This document shows, one piece after another, positions 10,101 through 18,756 of a stretch of 64,000 nt of DNA (position 1 is the first letter of the stretch; each line of letters begins with the position of its first letter). The position numbers and the translations under genes are program-made. This stretch comes from Photobacterium sanguinicancri (GTDB lineage Bacteria; Pseudomonadota; Gammaproteobacteria; Enterobacterales; Vibrionaceae). The notes beneath the pieces are model-generated. The model made no database searches and was not told where the DNA came from. It was given only the letters and a program-made list of their open reading frames with translations. The stretch spans positions 2,356,001 to 2,420,000 of the forward strand of contig NZ_AP024850.1 in the NCBI RefSeq assembly GCF_024346675.1, read 5' to 3'.

Positions 10101-10207
10101 GATTATTAATTACGGCATGGATTAAGTGCGCATGCGACGCCCTACACAATGCAGTCGTCTTTGATAGATATGCCTATTTGATAGATAGGCATAATTAATA
10201 CGGTGAT

Positions 10208-11293
10208 TTACTCGGTGTCGTATGAGTTAATCTTCGCAGCCACTCGTTTAATGCGTTTCAGCATTGTTTTCGTAGTCATATTCGGCATCAACTTAACGAT
10301 CGCTGACTTCATTAGTAGCGCTTCATTCAAGTCTCTTTCTATCCATAAATCGCAACTTCGGTGAATATTAGACTCGAGCCTCTTAGCCACAATCGCGGCA
10401 CCCTCGTCATCAGTTTCAGGTAAGATCAAAGCAAATTCATCAACACTAATACGCGCTATAAAATCTCTTGGTCTATAAACTCCGTGCTCTAAAGCTTTCG
10501 AGACTATTCGTAGCAAATCTTCACAAGCCTCATGGCCGCAGGTAAAAGTATATAAGCGGATGGGTTGTATATTAATGATTAAAACTGAGAGTGGCAGCTT
10601 ACTACGCCGAGAAGACATCACTTCACGATCTAATTCAATATTGAAATGCTTATTATTATGAAGGTGAGTAACAGGGTCGATCAAGCCAACCGATTTTAAT
10701 TGATGCTTTAAGTTTCGACTATCAAGGTGGAGAAAAACAACATCACGAAAGCTGTGATTAAGGTACTCACTAATGCCTAAAGCCAACAACAACTTTGATG
10801 CGTAAGCGAAAGTAAGGGTAGGCGTTAAGCTAGGGCTTGCAATTAAAAAGGAGCACACAATAGGAGTCGCTGCGAGTAATAATGCCGGCCGATAACCAAA
10901 AAACGCAACAACAGACACTAATATATATATTTCACCGTACAAAAAGACGGTTTGTAAGTGTGAAGGATGATCGAGGACAAGTGATAATACAGCCCAAAAA
11001 ATACTGAACAGACCCGCAAATAGCAGTGATAAAGGCTTCCATTTCTCATGGCTATACGCTTTCCCAGCAAGCCACCAAAACACAACACTCGATAAAAGTG
11101 TCATCACAACTAACATGAAAAAATAGAACTTTGTTACGTATAGGCTGTAATCGGATGTCATCAACTCGACAGCCATTAAAAAAACCAAGAACGCTGATGC
11201 GCCAACTAATAAACGAATCCCTTTTTCAAGTTGTTGCTGTTGCTGCTCCTCAAAATAGACTTTCCCCTTACCAGTAAAAGCTATATTTTGCAT
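10208..11293 (-). CDS. membrane protein with degenerate GGDEF domain
   Basis: 361 residues. About six membrane helices occupy residues 25-200, with no extended periplasmic domain. The C-terminal part (about 205-355) is a GGDEF fold whose active site is broken: the signature loop is SVDEF (283-287) and the metal-site D.D is replaced (LIINIQPIR). The inhibitory-site motif RPRD is kept five residues before SVDEF. It is therefore unlikely to make c-di-GMP but could bind it as a receptor. No EAL domain. The N terminus has a QQQQQ run. Stands alone between metR and a DUF4250 gene. Confidence 0.85.
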   Translation of the reverse strand: MQNIAFTGKGKVYFEEQQQQQLEKGIRLLVGASAFLVFLMAVELMTSDYSLYVTKFYFFMLVVMTLLSSVVFWWLAGKAYSHEKWKPLSLLFAGLFSIFWAVLSLVLDHPSHLQTVFLYGEIYILVSVVAFFGYRPALLLAATPIVCSFLIASPSLTPTLTFAYASKLLLALGISEYLNHSFRDVVFLHLDSRNLKHQLKSVGLIDPVTHLHNNKHFNIELDREVMSSRRSKLPLSVLIINIQPIRLYTFTCGHEACEDLLRIVSKALEHGVYRPRDFIARISVDEFALILPETDDEGAAIVAKRLESNIHRSCDLWIERDLNEALLMKSAIVKLMPNMTTKTMLKRIKRVAAKINSYDTE

Positions 11294-11475
11294 GACGTAA
11301 AATTCTATTATGGATACTGTAATGATCTCAAGCGACCGAAATAGGTAATAACTTAATCACTTCAAAATTATTTCACATTATATTTAATGATCTTAAATAC
11401 CAAAACGAAACATTCTAGTTTTTACTCTAGCTATACCCATAGTGAATCACCACGAGCCATTCATTTCAAAATACA

Positions 11476-11511
11476 TAGATTTTAACGTAGGTTTTAACGT
11501 AGATTTTATAT
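11476..11511. repeat. 12-bp tandem repeat, nearly three copies
   Basis: TAGATTTTAACG, TAGGTTTTAACG and TAGATTTTATAT in direct succession in a non-coding stretch. Confidence 0.7.
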
Positions 11512-11529
11512 TCGGGTGATTAAGATAAG

Positions 11530-11552
11530 CGCCTCTATCATTAATAGAGGCG
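11530..11552 (-). terminator. terminator after the DUF4250 gene
   Basis: CGCCTCTAT, loop catta, ATAGAGGCG: a perfect 9-bp stem directly after the stop codon on the minus strand. The downstream run (CTTATCTTAATC) is only moderately T-rich. Confidence 0.6.
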
Positions 11553-11560
11553 TCTAAAGA

Positions 11561-11749
11561 CTATTTAAACTGATTATTAATAGGGTCGTATTGAAAACCC
11601 AACTCCCCCATTTTTTCCATGAGCTCATCATTGTCGAGTTCATAGCGGCTCAGTAATTCATCGACTGAATTGCATTCTAAGCGTAGTTTTTCATTCACAA
11701 TGCCAAGCACTATGTGCCCATCCAGCTTGAGCAGATTGTTGATTTCCAT
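11561..11749 (-). CDS. DUF4250 family small protein
   Basis: 62 residues, acidic, cytoplasmic, no membrane segment. The pattern (LL.LDGHIVLGIVNEKLRL, then LLSRYELD..EL..KM...GF.YD...NQF) is the DUF4250 family, found in Vibrionaceae and Firmicutes and without a known function. GGTGGAGGAAGC before the ATG is a very strong ribosome site, and a hairpin terminator follows at once, so this looks like a well-expressed single-gene unit. Confidence 0.85.
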   Translation of the reverse strand: MEINNLLKLDGHIVLGIVNEKLRLECNSVDELLSRYELDNDELMEKMGELGFQYDPINNQFK

Positions 11750-11935
11750 GCTTCCTCCACCCCATCATTTCAGTATAAACCTCACTTTTAAGCATAGTTA
11801 GTTATCAATAAGTATCGATAATTAATCGAAGGCAAGCCTACAAAATTGACACGTTAGTCACACTGGGATAGTTACATTTCAGTGATTGCTTAGCCGATAG
11901 CGACACATAGAGTGAACGGTAAGAGTGCAGCACCC

Positions 11936-11966
11936 ATAAAAAAGCCAACCTCAGTAAGGTTGGCTT
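11936..11966 (-). terminator. terminator of the multi-helix membrane protein gene
   Basis: On the minus strand AAGCCAACCT, loop tactg, AGGTTGGCTT, then seven T. Ten perfect base pairs. It lies beyond the 8-bp tandem repeat. Confidence 0.85.
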
Positions 11967-12018
11967 CTTAGCTTCTTAGCTTCTTAGCTTCTTAGCTTCT
12001 TAGCTTCTTAGCTTCTTA
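11963..12018. repeat. seven perfect copies of an 8-bp tandem repeat
   Basis: GCTTCTTA repeated seven times without mismatch (56 bp). The first copy overlaps the arm of the terminator hairpin, so the array probably grew from that arm. It lies in the 3' untranslated region of the gene at 12043-12723. The unit length of 8 makes slippage likely. Confidence 0.95.
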
Positions 12019-12042
12019 GTATCGAAGCACTAAGCTAAATGA

Positions 12043-12723
12043 TTAGAACAAACTCAGTTGTAGTCCACTAGATACCACCAGCAGACCAAAAGCACCTAGC
12101 AACTGCCAGCGATTTGCTTTTTTGTTAAGCATTAAATGACCAGTCCAAACAAGCAAGGCAACAACCATTGCAACAAGTGCTGCAATCACGACTGAGGTAA
12201 TTGACGCTAAAGCCGTCTCATCGAACTGAGACAAATACCAAACTAAAAATGGCAGCGAGACTATGGCACCAGCAAAACCACCAAACGGCAGTAAACGATG
12301 GAAAGCCTGTAAACGAGTACGTGCTTGTGTCAGTAAGGTATGTGCTAGCAATGCACCTAGTGCTGCCCCTAATGTCAGGCTTAGTCCCGCCATCGGCAAA
12401 TTCACACGGAACAAGACAGAAAGCAGCGCTAAACCAGCCAAGCCATTCGCAAAAGAAAGCATATTTAGTGGGCCAGCATCACGGGTTTTTCCGGTTTTCA
12501 CTTTGATCGTAAAGTAAGCAAGTGCAAGTAACGGTAAAATTGCGAGTGGTAATTGAATAATGACAAGCACCCAACCAAGCACAAGTACTGGTAATGTTTT
12601 ATGAACACGGCCGCGTTGGCCAGGGCAGATTTCGCCTTTAGTCAAAACAAGAGTAAAAATAAGCTGAGCAGTTAGCAAAGCTGGAATAAGAAAAATAATA
12701 TAAGGCATCGGCTGCATCGGCAT
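12043..12723 (-). CDS. inner-membrane protein of unknown function
   Basis: About 226 residues and strongly hydrophobic, with six or seven predicted membrane helices (for example IIFLIPALLTAQLIFTLVL near the N terminus and LLGAFGLLVVSSGLQLSLF at the very C terminus). I do not recognise the family. The short loops and lack of a soluble domain suggest a transporter-like or structural membrane protein. The start is unclear: ATG codons at 12723, 12717 and 12708 are all possible and none has a good ribosome site. Single gene with its own terminator. Confidence 0.75.
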   Translation of the reverse strand: MPMQPMPYIIFLIPALLTAQLIFTLVLTKGEICPGQRGRVHKTLPVLVLGWVLVIIQLPLAILPLLALAYFTIKVKTGKTRDAGPLNMLSFANGLAGLALLSVLFRVNLPMAGLSLTLGAALGALLAHTLLTQARTRLQAFHRLLPFGGFAGAIVSLPFLVWYLSQFDETALASITSVVIAALVAMVVALLVWTGHLMLNKKANRWQLLGAFGLLVVSSGLQLSLF

Positions 12724-12943
12724 CAGTATTAACAAAGTGCAGAATTATATCTGCTTCTCAGATAAAAACTAGCGATGTAAAGTAGGTTCAAATCACCCTT
12801 TCACTATTTTACAGCCAATCAAGAAGCTATTTCTTGGATCAACATCACGGCTAAACTATTCAATCTAGTGAATAATCTCGACTAAAATGTCTCCCAATTT
12901 GCTAAGTCTCATTCATTGCTAGAAAAAGGAAATCTCTCGCCGA

Positions 12944-14122
12944 ATGGTTATGCATGAAAATATCAATCAGGTAATCAGAACAGTAAGGCACTACTTACCG
13001 GATTTATGGAGCACGGCCGCTCACAGTACAAGCTTTCAAAATACTCGCAGTGGTTATTTACGTAGCCGGATCACACTATTGAGCGTCGTTTGGGGCTTAT
13101 TAATCATTTTATGGATCCCGCTAGATTTAGTTTTCCTTTCTGAAAACCAATCTGCACCCATTGCTATCGCCCGTTTTATGCTTGGTTGCGGTTTACTGAT
13201 GACCGCATGGCACTCACATCACCACACTAAACTTTATCAGTCTCAGTGGAGTTTGATATTACTGGTGATAATGATAAATGCCTTTTATATTTACTGCATT
13301 TCTGTACTGGATTTTCCACAAGCCTACAGTGGTGCAGAATATGGCTATACCTTACTGCCGATCCTCCATGTTGCTATTTTAACAATCCTACCGTTAACGC
13401 TGAAAGAAAGCCTAGGCTTACTCGCTATAACTGCATTGTGCCAAATAGGCGTAGATGTCAAAGCACAACGTTTGTTTACCCCTGAAGTCATGGCAGGTTA
13501 CTGGCTACAAAATGTTTTAGCCTTAATGGTGATTTGGTCACAACAGTCCAAGCTTTATATGTTAATGCGACTCTATCGCCAAGCTACACTCGATCCATTA
13601 ACTGGGATCTACAATCGCCGCATGTTGCTACAACTCGCCCAAAAATCACTTGAAGCCTGTGAGCAAAATCAACAAGCTCTTTCCGTACTCTTGTTCGATA
13701 TCGACAAGTTTAAGCGTGTTAACGATACGTGGGGGCATGGTGCGGGCGATGATGTTTTAAAGCGCTTCACGCATTTTATACAATCCCAAATACGCAAGAC
13801 TGATTTATTTGGCCGTTATGGTGGCGAAGAATTTATTCTTTTTTTACCCAATTGCGACCACCAAGCAGCGCAAGATATAGCCAATCGCATGCTAGGTTCG
13901 ATTCGCTCACTCGACTTAGATATTAATGCTGTGAGCACCCAACTTCGTATTACCTCTTCCGTTGGCATTAGTAGTTTAAGTCACGGAGATAGTTTGTCAT
14001 CACTGATCGAACGAGCAGACCGTGCGCTCTATGAATGTAAAGATGCAGGGCGTGATTGTGCTCGCTTTCATCCATTGGGGTACATTTACAGCCAAAATGA
14101 GCGCCGTAAAGCCATTGCTTAA
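12944..14122 (+). CDS. membrane diguanylate cyclase (GGDEF)
   Basis: 392 residues. The N-terminal half has about five or six membrane helices (45-200), probably a MASE-like integral membrane sensor. From about 210 there is a complete GGDEF domain: LDPLTGIYNRR, FDIDKFKRVNDTWGH, I-site RKTD, and GGEEF at 293-297. All catalytic residues are present, so c-di-GMP synthesis with feedback inhibition is expected. AAAAAGGAAA stands about 14 bases before the ATG. No partner gene nearby; the signal sensed is unknown. Confidence 0.88.
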   Translation: MVMHENINQVIRTVRHYLPDLWSTAAHSTSFQNTRSGYLRSRITLLSVVWGLLIILWIPLDLVFLSENQSAPIAIARFMLGCGLLMTAWHSHHHTKLYQSQWSLILLVIMINAFYIYCISVLDFPQAYSGAEYGYTLLPILHVAILTILPLTLKESLGLLAITALCQIGVDVKAQRLFTPEVMAGYWLQNVLALMVIWSQQSKLYMLMRLYRQATLDPLTGIYNRRMLLQLAQKSLEACEQNQQALSVLLFDIDKFKRVNDTWGHGAGDDVLKRFTHFIQSQIRKTDLFGRYGGEEFILFLPNCDHQAAQDIANRMLGSIRSLDLDINAVSTQLRITSSVGISSLSHGDSLSSLIERADRALYECKDAGRDCARFHPLGYIYSQNERRKAIA

Positions 14123-14355
14123 CATGCATCACCCCTGTTTGCCCTTTAATTCCTCAACGTCCCCCATGAATCCCTTGACCTCGTTTTACATTCCACACGT
14201 TTGAATAACGAGCCAAGCTCGTTGTTTGATGAAAATATAGGCATATTTATATGCAACTTAATCTATCTTGTTTTATCCCCAGCCCCAACACGCATAAATA
14301 GCAGCCAAGCCGCTCAAATACCACACACACCGATACGCCCACCATCACATAACGC

Positions 14356-14382
14356 GCGAACGAATGTTCGTTCGCTCATTTA
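14356..14382. promoter_or_regulatory. GlpR-like operator within a perfect palindrome
   Basis: GCGAACGAATGTTCGTTCGC (14356-14375) is a perfect palindrome. The overlapping stretch AATGTTCGTT matches the half-site WATGTTCGWT of the E. coli GlpR operator completely. The matching right half is poorer, so the exact register is uncertain. It lies about 150 bases before glpA. Confidence 0.5.
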
Positions 14383-14398
14383 TGTGTAACAGATCAAA
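14383..14398. promoter_or_regulatory. candidate CRP site upstream of glpA
   Basis: TGTGT-AACAGA-TCAAA matches TGTGA-N6-TCACA at 8 of 10 positions and sits directly after the GlpR-like site. CRP control of glpACB is known in E. coli. Confidence 0.35.
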
Positions 14399-14522
14399 TA
14401 ATACCCGCATAAAAAGTGGCATATTTACCAACATTGAAAAGGAATTTACCCCCTACACACTGGCAAAGTCCTTTTTATCCGTGATTTAGGTGTGGCAATA
14501 ACAAGAATAAGCGAAAACGAGC

Positions 14523-16217
14523 ATGAATAATTGGTATGAAACAGACGTTGTTATCATCGGTGGTGGCGCGACAGGCACAGGCATCATGCGAGATTGTGCG
14601 CTCCGTGGTATTCCATGTATTTTAATCGAGCGCGATGATCTCGCTTCAGGTACAACGGGCCGCAACCACGGTCTATTACACTCAGGTGCACGTTATGCCG
14701 TGACAGATGAAGAATCTGCGCGTGAGTGTATTCAAGAAAACCGCATCCTAAAAAAGATTGCTCGTCACTGCGTTGAAGATACGCAAGGCTTATTCATCTC
14801 ATTGCCGGAAGACGATTTAGATTTCCAAGCAAACTTCATCAACGCCTGTACTCGTGCTGATATTGATGTAGAGCAACTAACGCCACAAGATGCACTGCGC
14901 CTTGAGCCAAACTGCAACCCAAGCATGATTGGCGCGGTGAAAGTGCCTGATGGCACAATCGATCCTTTCCGCTTAGCCTCTTCCAACGTGTTAGACGCCG
15001 TTGAACGTGGCGCTCGCTTATTTAACCACACCCTTGTCACTGGCCTTATCCGCGATGGTGATACCGTTAAAGGCGTGAAATGCTTGAATACCGCCACAGG
15101 CCAAGACTTTGAAATTTATGCTAAACAAGTGGTCAATGCCGCAGGGATCTGGGGCCAACAAATCTGTGAATATGGTGATTTGAACATCAAGATGTTCCCA
15201 GCCAAAGGTTCACTGCTTATTCTTGATTACCGTATTAACAACCTAGTGATCAACCGCTGTCGTAAGCCATCAGACGCCGACATTCTTGTACCAGGTGACA
15301 CTATTTCACTTATCGGTACCACCTCTGAGCGTATTGACTACGACAAAATTGATGACTTGCACGTCTCAAGCAAAGAAATTGATGTCCTATTAGAAGAAGG
15401 CACCAAGCTAGCACCGATCATGGCCAACACTCGCGTGCTTCGTGCTTATGCGGGTGTGCGCCCACTTGTTGCCGTTGATGGTGACACCAGTGGCCGTAAT
15501 ATTAGCCGCGGCATCGTATTACTGGATCACGCTGAACGTGATGGTATGGAAGGCTTTATCACCATTACCGGCGGTAAACTTATGACCTACCGCATGATGG
15601 CCGAATGGACCACAGATTTAGTGGCTAAGAAGCTCGGTAATACCACAGCATGTAGCACCCATGAAGTACCGCTACCCGGTTCTGAGCAAGCGTCTAAATC
15701 TGTCAAGAAAACCGCGAGCCTTGCCAAGCCAGTTTACCAATCAGCTTATTACCGTCATGGTGAGCGTGCCGATAAATTCCTTAAAAATGACAAGAAAAGC
15801 CAAGCTGTTATTTGTGAATGTGAAATGGTCACCAGTGGTGAGGTTGAGTACGCCATTAAAGAATTAAACGTCCATAACTTAGTGGATTTACGTCGTCGTA
15901 CACGTGTCGGCATGGGACCATGCCAAGGCGAATTGTGTTCATACCGCGCGGCAGGACTATTCTCGGAATACGGAAAAACCACAGGCAACCAATCTAGCCA
16001 GCTCTTAAATGAATTTCTCGAAGAGCGCTGGAAAGGCATTAAACCTGTTTTCTGGGGTGATGCACTACGCGAGGGGGAATTTACCTATTGGATTTATGAA
16101 GGCCTATTTGGCGGCAGCGATATCCCGACAAATGACACTCCAACTAATGACATCCCGAACGGCGATATTCCAACGACACCAATGAACAACGAAGCACAAA
16201 GTGAGGTTGCACAATGA
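14523..16217 (+). CDS. glpA: anaerobic glycerol-3-phosphate dehydrogenase, FAD subunit A
   Basis: 564 residues. The N terminus has an FAD-binding dinucleotide fold ([13 protein letters not shown]) and the DAO domain with [15 protein letters not shown]. The C-terminal region carries a BFD-like [2Fe-2S] domain with cysteines in ICECEM and GPCQGELC. GlpA oxidises sn-glycerol 3-phosphate to dihydroxyacetone phosphate and, with GlpB and GlpC, feeds menaquinone during fumarate or nitrate/nitrite respiration. It is about 20 residues longer than E. coli GlpA because of a tail with four degenerate pentapeptides ([20 protein letters not shown]) from residue 533. The stop overlaps the glpB start (ATGA). 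Confidence 0.96.
   Translation: MNNWYETDVVIIGGGATGTGIMRDCALRGIPCILIERDDLASGTTGRNHGLLHSGARYAVTDEESARECIQENRILKKIARHCVEDTQGLFISLPEDDLDFQANFINACTRADIDVEQLTPQDALRLEPNCNPSMIGAVKVPDGTIDPFRLASSNVLDAVERGARLFNHTLVTGLIRDGDTVKGVKCLNTATGQDFEIYAKQVVNAAGIWGQQICEYGDLNIKMFPAKGSLLILDYRINNLVINRCRKPSDADILVPGDTISLIGTTSERIDYDKIDDLHVSSKEIDVLLEEGTKLAPIMANTRVLRAYAGVRPLVAVDGDTSGRNISRGIVLLDHAERDGMEGFITITGGKLMTYRMMAEWTTDLVAKKLGNTTACSTHEVPLPGSEQASKSVKKTASLAKPVYQSAYYRHGERADKFLKNDKKSQAVICECEMVTSGEVEYAIKELNVHNLVDLRRRTRVGMGPCQGELCSYRAAGLFSEYGKTTGNQSSQLLNEFLEERWKGIKPVFWGDALREGEFTYWIYEGLFGGSDIPTNDTPTNDIPNGDIPTTPMNNEAQSEVAQ
16119..16178 (+). repeat. 15-bp degenerate repeat encoding pentapeptides at the GlpA C terminus
   Basis: Four in-frame units read [20 protein letters not shown]. 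The DNA units differ by a few substitutions, so the array has been there for some time. Confidence 0.75.
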
Positions 16218-17548
16218 AATTTGATAGCTTAATTATCGGCGGTGGTGTTGCTGGCCTAAGCTGTGCCATTCGTTGTGCTGAAGCAGGTTTAAAAACAGCA
16301 GTGATTGCTGCAGGACAGAGTGCCCTACACTTCTCTTCAGGTTCTATCGATCTATTAGGTCGCTTACCTAATGGTGAATTAGTCACGCATCCGTTCGACG
16401 CTTTTTCTGCCTTAGAGCAGCAACAGCCTGAACACCCTTATTGTAAAATTGGTCAGTCAAACGTGAAAAATGCACTTGATTGGTACCAAACTATGATGGC
16501 TGAATGTGGCGTTCAACTGACAACACAAGGTGATGAAACCAATCACTTGCGCCTTACGCCAATGGGAACATTTCGTGCGACTTGGTTATCACAGCAAACC
16601 GTGCACCCTTTCCCTATGTTTGAACCACAACAAGGGTTAACACGTATTGCGTTAGTAACCGTTGATGGTTTCCGTGACTTCCAACCAGAATTAACCGCAG
16701 ACAACGTTTCTAAGCTGCCACAATTTGCAGATGTAACGGTCACGACCGCAGCTGTAGAATTGCCTGATTTTGAAATCATGCAACGTAACCCTTGCGAATT
16801 CCGCTCTATTGATATTTCACGAGTATTGCGTGATGAATCTAAACTACATGCTTTTGCTAAATCATTAATTCAACAAGTCGGCCAAGCTGATCTGGTTGTT
16901 CTACCTTCGGTATTTGGTAACGGCGATGGCGCAGCAACCATCAAGCTGCTTGAAGGCTTAACTGGCTTTACCATTTGTGAATTACCAACTATGCCACCAT
17001 CACTACTTGGCATACGTTTAGAAGAAGCAATGAAATCACGCTACAAAGCCCTTGGTGGACTTATTCTTGCTGGTGACGAAGTGAAGCGTGGTGAGTTTGA
17101 AAATGGCAAATTAGCCAGAATCTACACCCGAAATCACCGTGAAATGCCACTTGTTGCTGACCACTTTCTGATTGCAACTGGCAGCTTTTTTAGCCACGGC
17201 ATGCAAGCACAACGTCAAGCGGTTATTGAGCCTATTTTTAATCTGGATTTATCCACGATTCCACATCGCGATAACTGGTATCAACACGATTTCTTTAGCA
17301 CACAAGCCCACCCATTCATGAAAATGGGTGTAAAAGCGAATGCCTCCCTACAGCCATCTCGCCAAGGACAAGCTATCGAAAACCTTTACTGTGCAGGCGC
17401 ATTATTGTCTCACTACGATCCCGTCACAGAAGGTTGCGGCAGCGGTGTAGCAATTAGCACTGGCCACTTTGTTGCCGAGCAAATGATTGCTAACCACACG
17501 CGTGAAATTGAAAACGTACCAGAACAACAAGAAAGGACTATCGCATGA
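16214..17548 (+). CDS. glpB: anaerobic glycerol-3-phosphate dehydrogenase, subunit B
   Basis: 444 residues, with FMN/FAD-type nucleotide-binding start ([21 protein letters not shown]) and the GlpB pattern [12 protein letters not shown]. Near the C terminus [24 protein letters not shown] is a flavoprotein closing motif. GlpB bridges the catalytic GlpA and the membrane-linked iron-sulfur subunit GlpC. Start and stop overlap the neighbours by ATGA at each end, so translation of the three subunits is coupled. Confidence 0.95.
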   Translation: MKFDSLIIGGGVAGLSCAIRCAEAGLKTAVIAAGQSALHFSSGSIDLLGRLPNGELVTHPFDAFSALEQQQPEHPYCKIGQSNVKNALDWYQTMMAECGVQLTTQGDETNHLRLTPMGTFRATWLSQQTVHPFPMFEPQQGLTRIALVTVDGFRDFQPELTADNVSKLPQFADVTVTTAAVELPDFEIMQRNPCEFRSIDISRVLRDESKLHAFAKSLIQQVGQADLVVLPSVFGNGDGAATIKLLEGLTGFTICELPTMPPSLLGIRLEEAMKSRYKALGGLILAGDEVKRGEFENGKLARIYTRNHREMPLVADHFLIATGSFFSHGMQAQRQAVIEPIFNLDLSTIPHRDNWYQHDFFSTQAHPFMKMGVKANASLQPSRQGQAIENLYCAGALLSHYDPVTEGCGSGVAISTGHFVAEQMIANHTREIENVPEQQERTIA

Positions 17549-18756
17549 GCCTTCCAAAAAAAGACACTAGCTTTGATCAATGTATAAAATGTACGGTTTG
17601 TACCGTGTACTGCCCAGTTGCAAAAGCGAACCCAGAATACCCAGGACCAAAGCAATGTGGCCCTGACGGCGAACGCTTGCGTATGAAAAGTCCTGAGTTT
17701 TACGATGAAACACTCAAGCTTTGTACTAACTGTAAACGCTGTGAAACCGCTTGCCCATCTGGCGTTAAAATTGGTGATTTAATTGCTGTGGCACGTGATG
17801 AACACGCAAAAATGCCACTAAATATTAAGACAATTCGTGATTACGTACTCAGTCACACAGATTTAATGGGCTCAGTTGCAACACCATTTGCACCTATCGT
17901 GAATGCCGTTACTGGGCTAAAACCGGTCAAAAAAGTCATGCACCATACTATTGGCGTACATGACCACAAATCACTGCCGAAATACTCACATGGAACATTC
18001 CGCCGTTGGTACAAACAAAACTGTACCAGCCAAGCGTTATACCCAAAACAAGTGCACTATTTCCACGGCTGCTTTGTGAATTACAACCACCCGCAACTGG
18101 GTAAAGACTTTGTCAAAGTCATGAATGCCATGAGTATTGGTGTCCAGCTACTTGATAAAGAAAAGTGTTGTGGCGTACCGCTGATCGCCAATGGCTTCTT
18201 TGATAAAGCCAAAAAGAACGCCAAACTCAATGTGAAGAAATTCGCAGAGGCGATTGAAAAGTATGACGCACCAATCGTTTCAACTTCTTCAACCTGTTCG
18301 TTTACGTTACGCGAGGAATACCCTCACGTACTTAAAGTGGATAACAGTAAAGTAGCTGATAACATCGAATACGTAACACGCTTCTTGCTTAAAGCCTTCA
18401 TGAACGGTGACATGCCAAAAATGAAGCCAATCAATAAGAAGATTGTCTACCATACCCCTTGTCACTTAGAGCGTACTGGCGGCAGCTTATACACTATTGA
18501 ACTGCTTAAAATGATCCCGGGCCTTGAAGTCGTTGTGCTTGATAGCCAATGTTGTGGCCTAGCAGGGACATACGGTTTTAAAACTGAAAACTACGACACA
18601 TCCATGGCGATTGGTGAAAAGCTGTTTAAACAAATTCGCCAATCCAATGCAGATTTTGCGATTACCGATTGTGAAACCTGTAAATGGCAGATAGAAGAAA
18701 ACACCAACCTAGAAACGATTCACCCTGTTTCTTTGCTTGCGATGGCTATTGATTAA
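17545..18756 (+). CDS. glpC: anaerobic glycerol-3-phosphate dehydrogenase, iron-sulfur subunit C
   Basis: 403 residues (E. coli 396). Two [4Fe-4S] motifs are seen at the N terminus ([13 protein letters not shown] and [14 protein letters not shown]), and two CCG-type motifs (EKCCGVPL and SQCCGLAG) later. GlpC anchors the GlpAB dimer to the membrane and passes electrons to the quinone pool. The last base of its TAA stop is also the last base of the group II intron lying antisense behind it; removing the intron restores TAA from the flanking A, so the protein end is unchanged. Confidence 0.95.
   Translation: MSLPKKDTSFDQCIKCTVCTVYCPVAKANPEYPGPKQCGPDGERLRMKSPEFYDETLKLCTNCKRCETACPSGVKIGDLIAVARDEHAKMPLNIKTIRDYVLSHTDLMGSVATPFAPIVNAVTGLKPVKKVMHHTIGVHDHKSLPKYSHGTFRRWYKQNCTSQALYPKQVHYFHGCFVNYNHPQLGKDFVKVMNAMSIGVQLLDKEKCCGVPLIANGFFDKAKKNAKLNVKKFAEAIEKYDAPIVSTSSTCSFTLREEYPHVLKVDNSKVADNIEYVTRFLLKAFMNGDMPKMKPINKKIVYHTPCHLERTGGSLYTIELLKMIPGLEVVVLDSQCCGLAGTYGFKTENYDTSMAIGEKLFKQIRQSNADFAITDCETCKWQIEENTNLETIHPVSLLAMAID

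Larger units (their letters stand above)
14123..14522 (+). other. glpA upstream region
   Basis: 400 bases without a credible gene. It holds the GlpR-like and CRP-like sites described separately, and the promoter of glpABC must lie here. The tract CAAATACCACACACACCG near 14310 is pyrimidine-poor and unremarkable. Confidence 0.5.

Noticed and set aside
11963..12018. CRISPR array
   Set aside because: Repeat unit is only 8 bp with no spacers and no cas genes: a simple tandem repeat.
12201..12517. Plus-strand frames opposite the multi-helix membrane protein
   Set aside because: They are antisense shadows of a hydrophobic coding region, without start signals.
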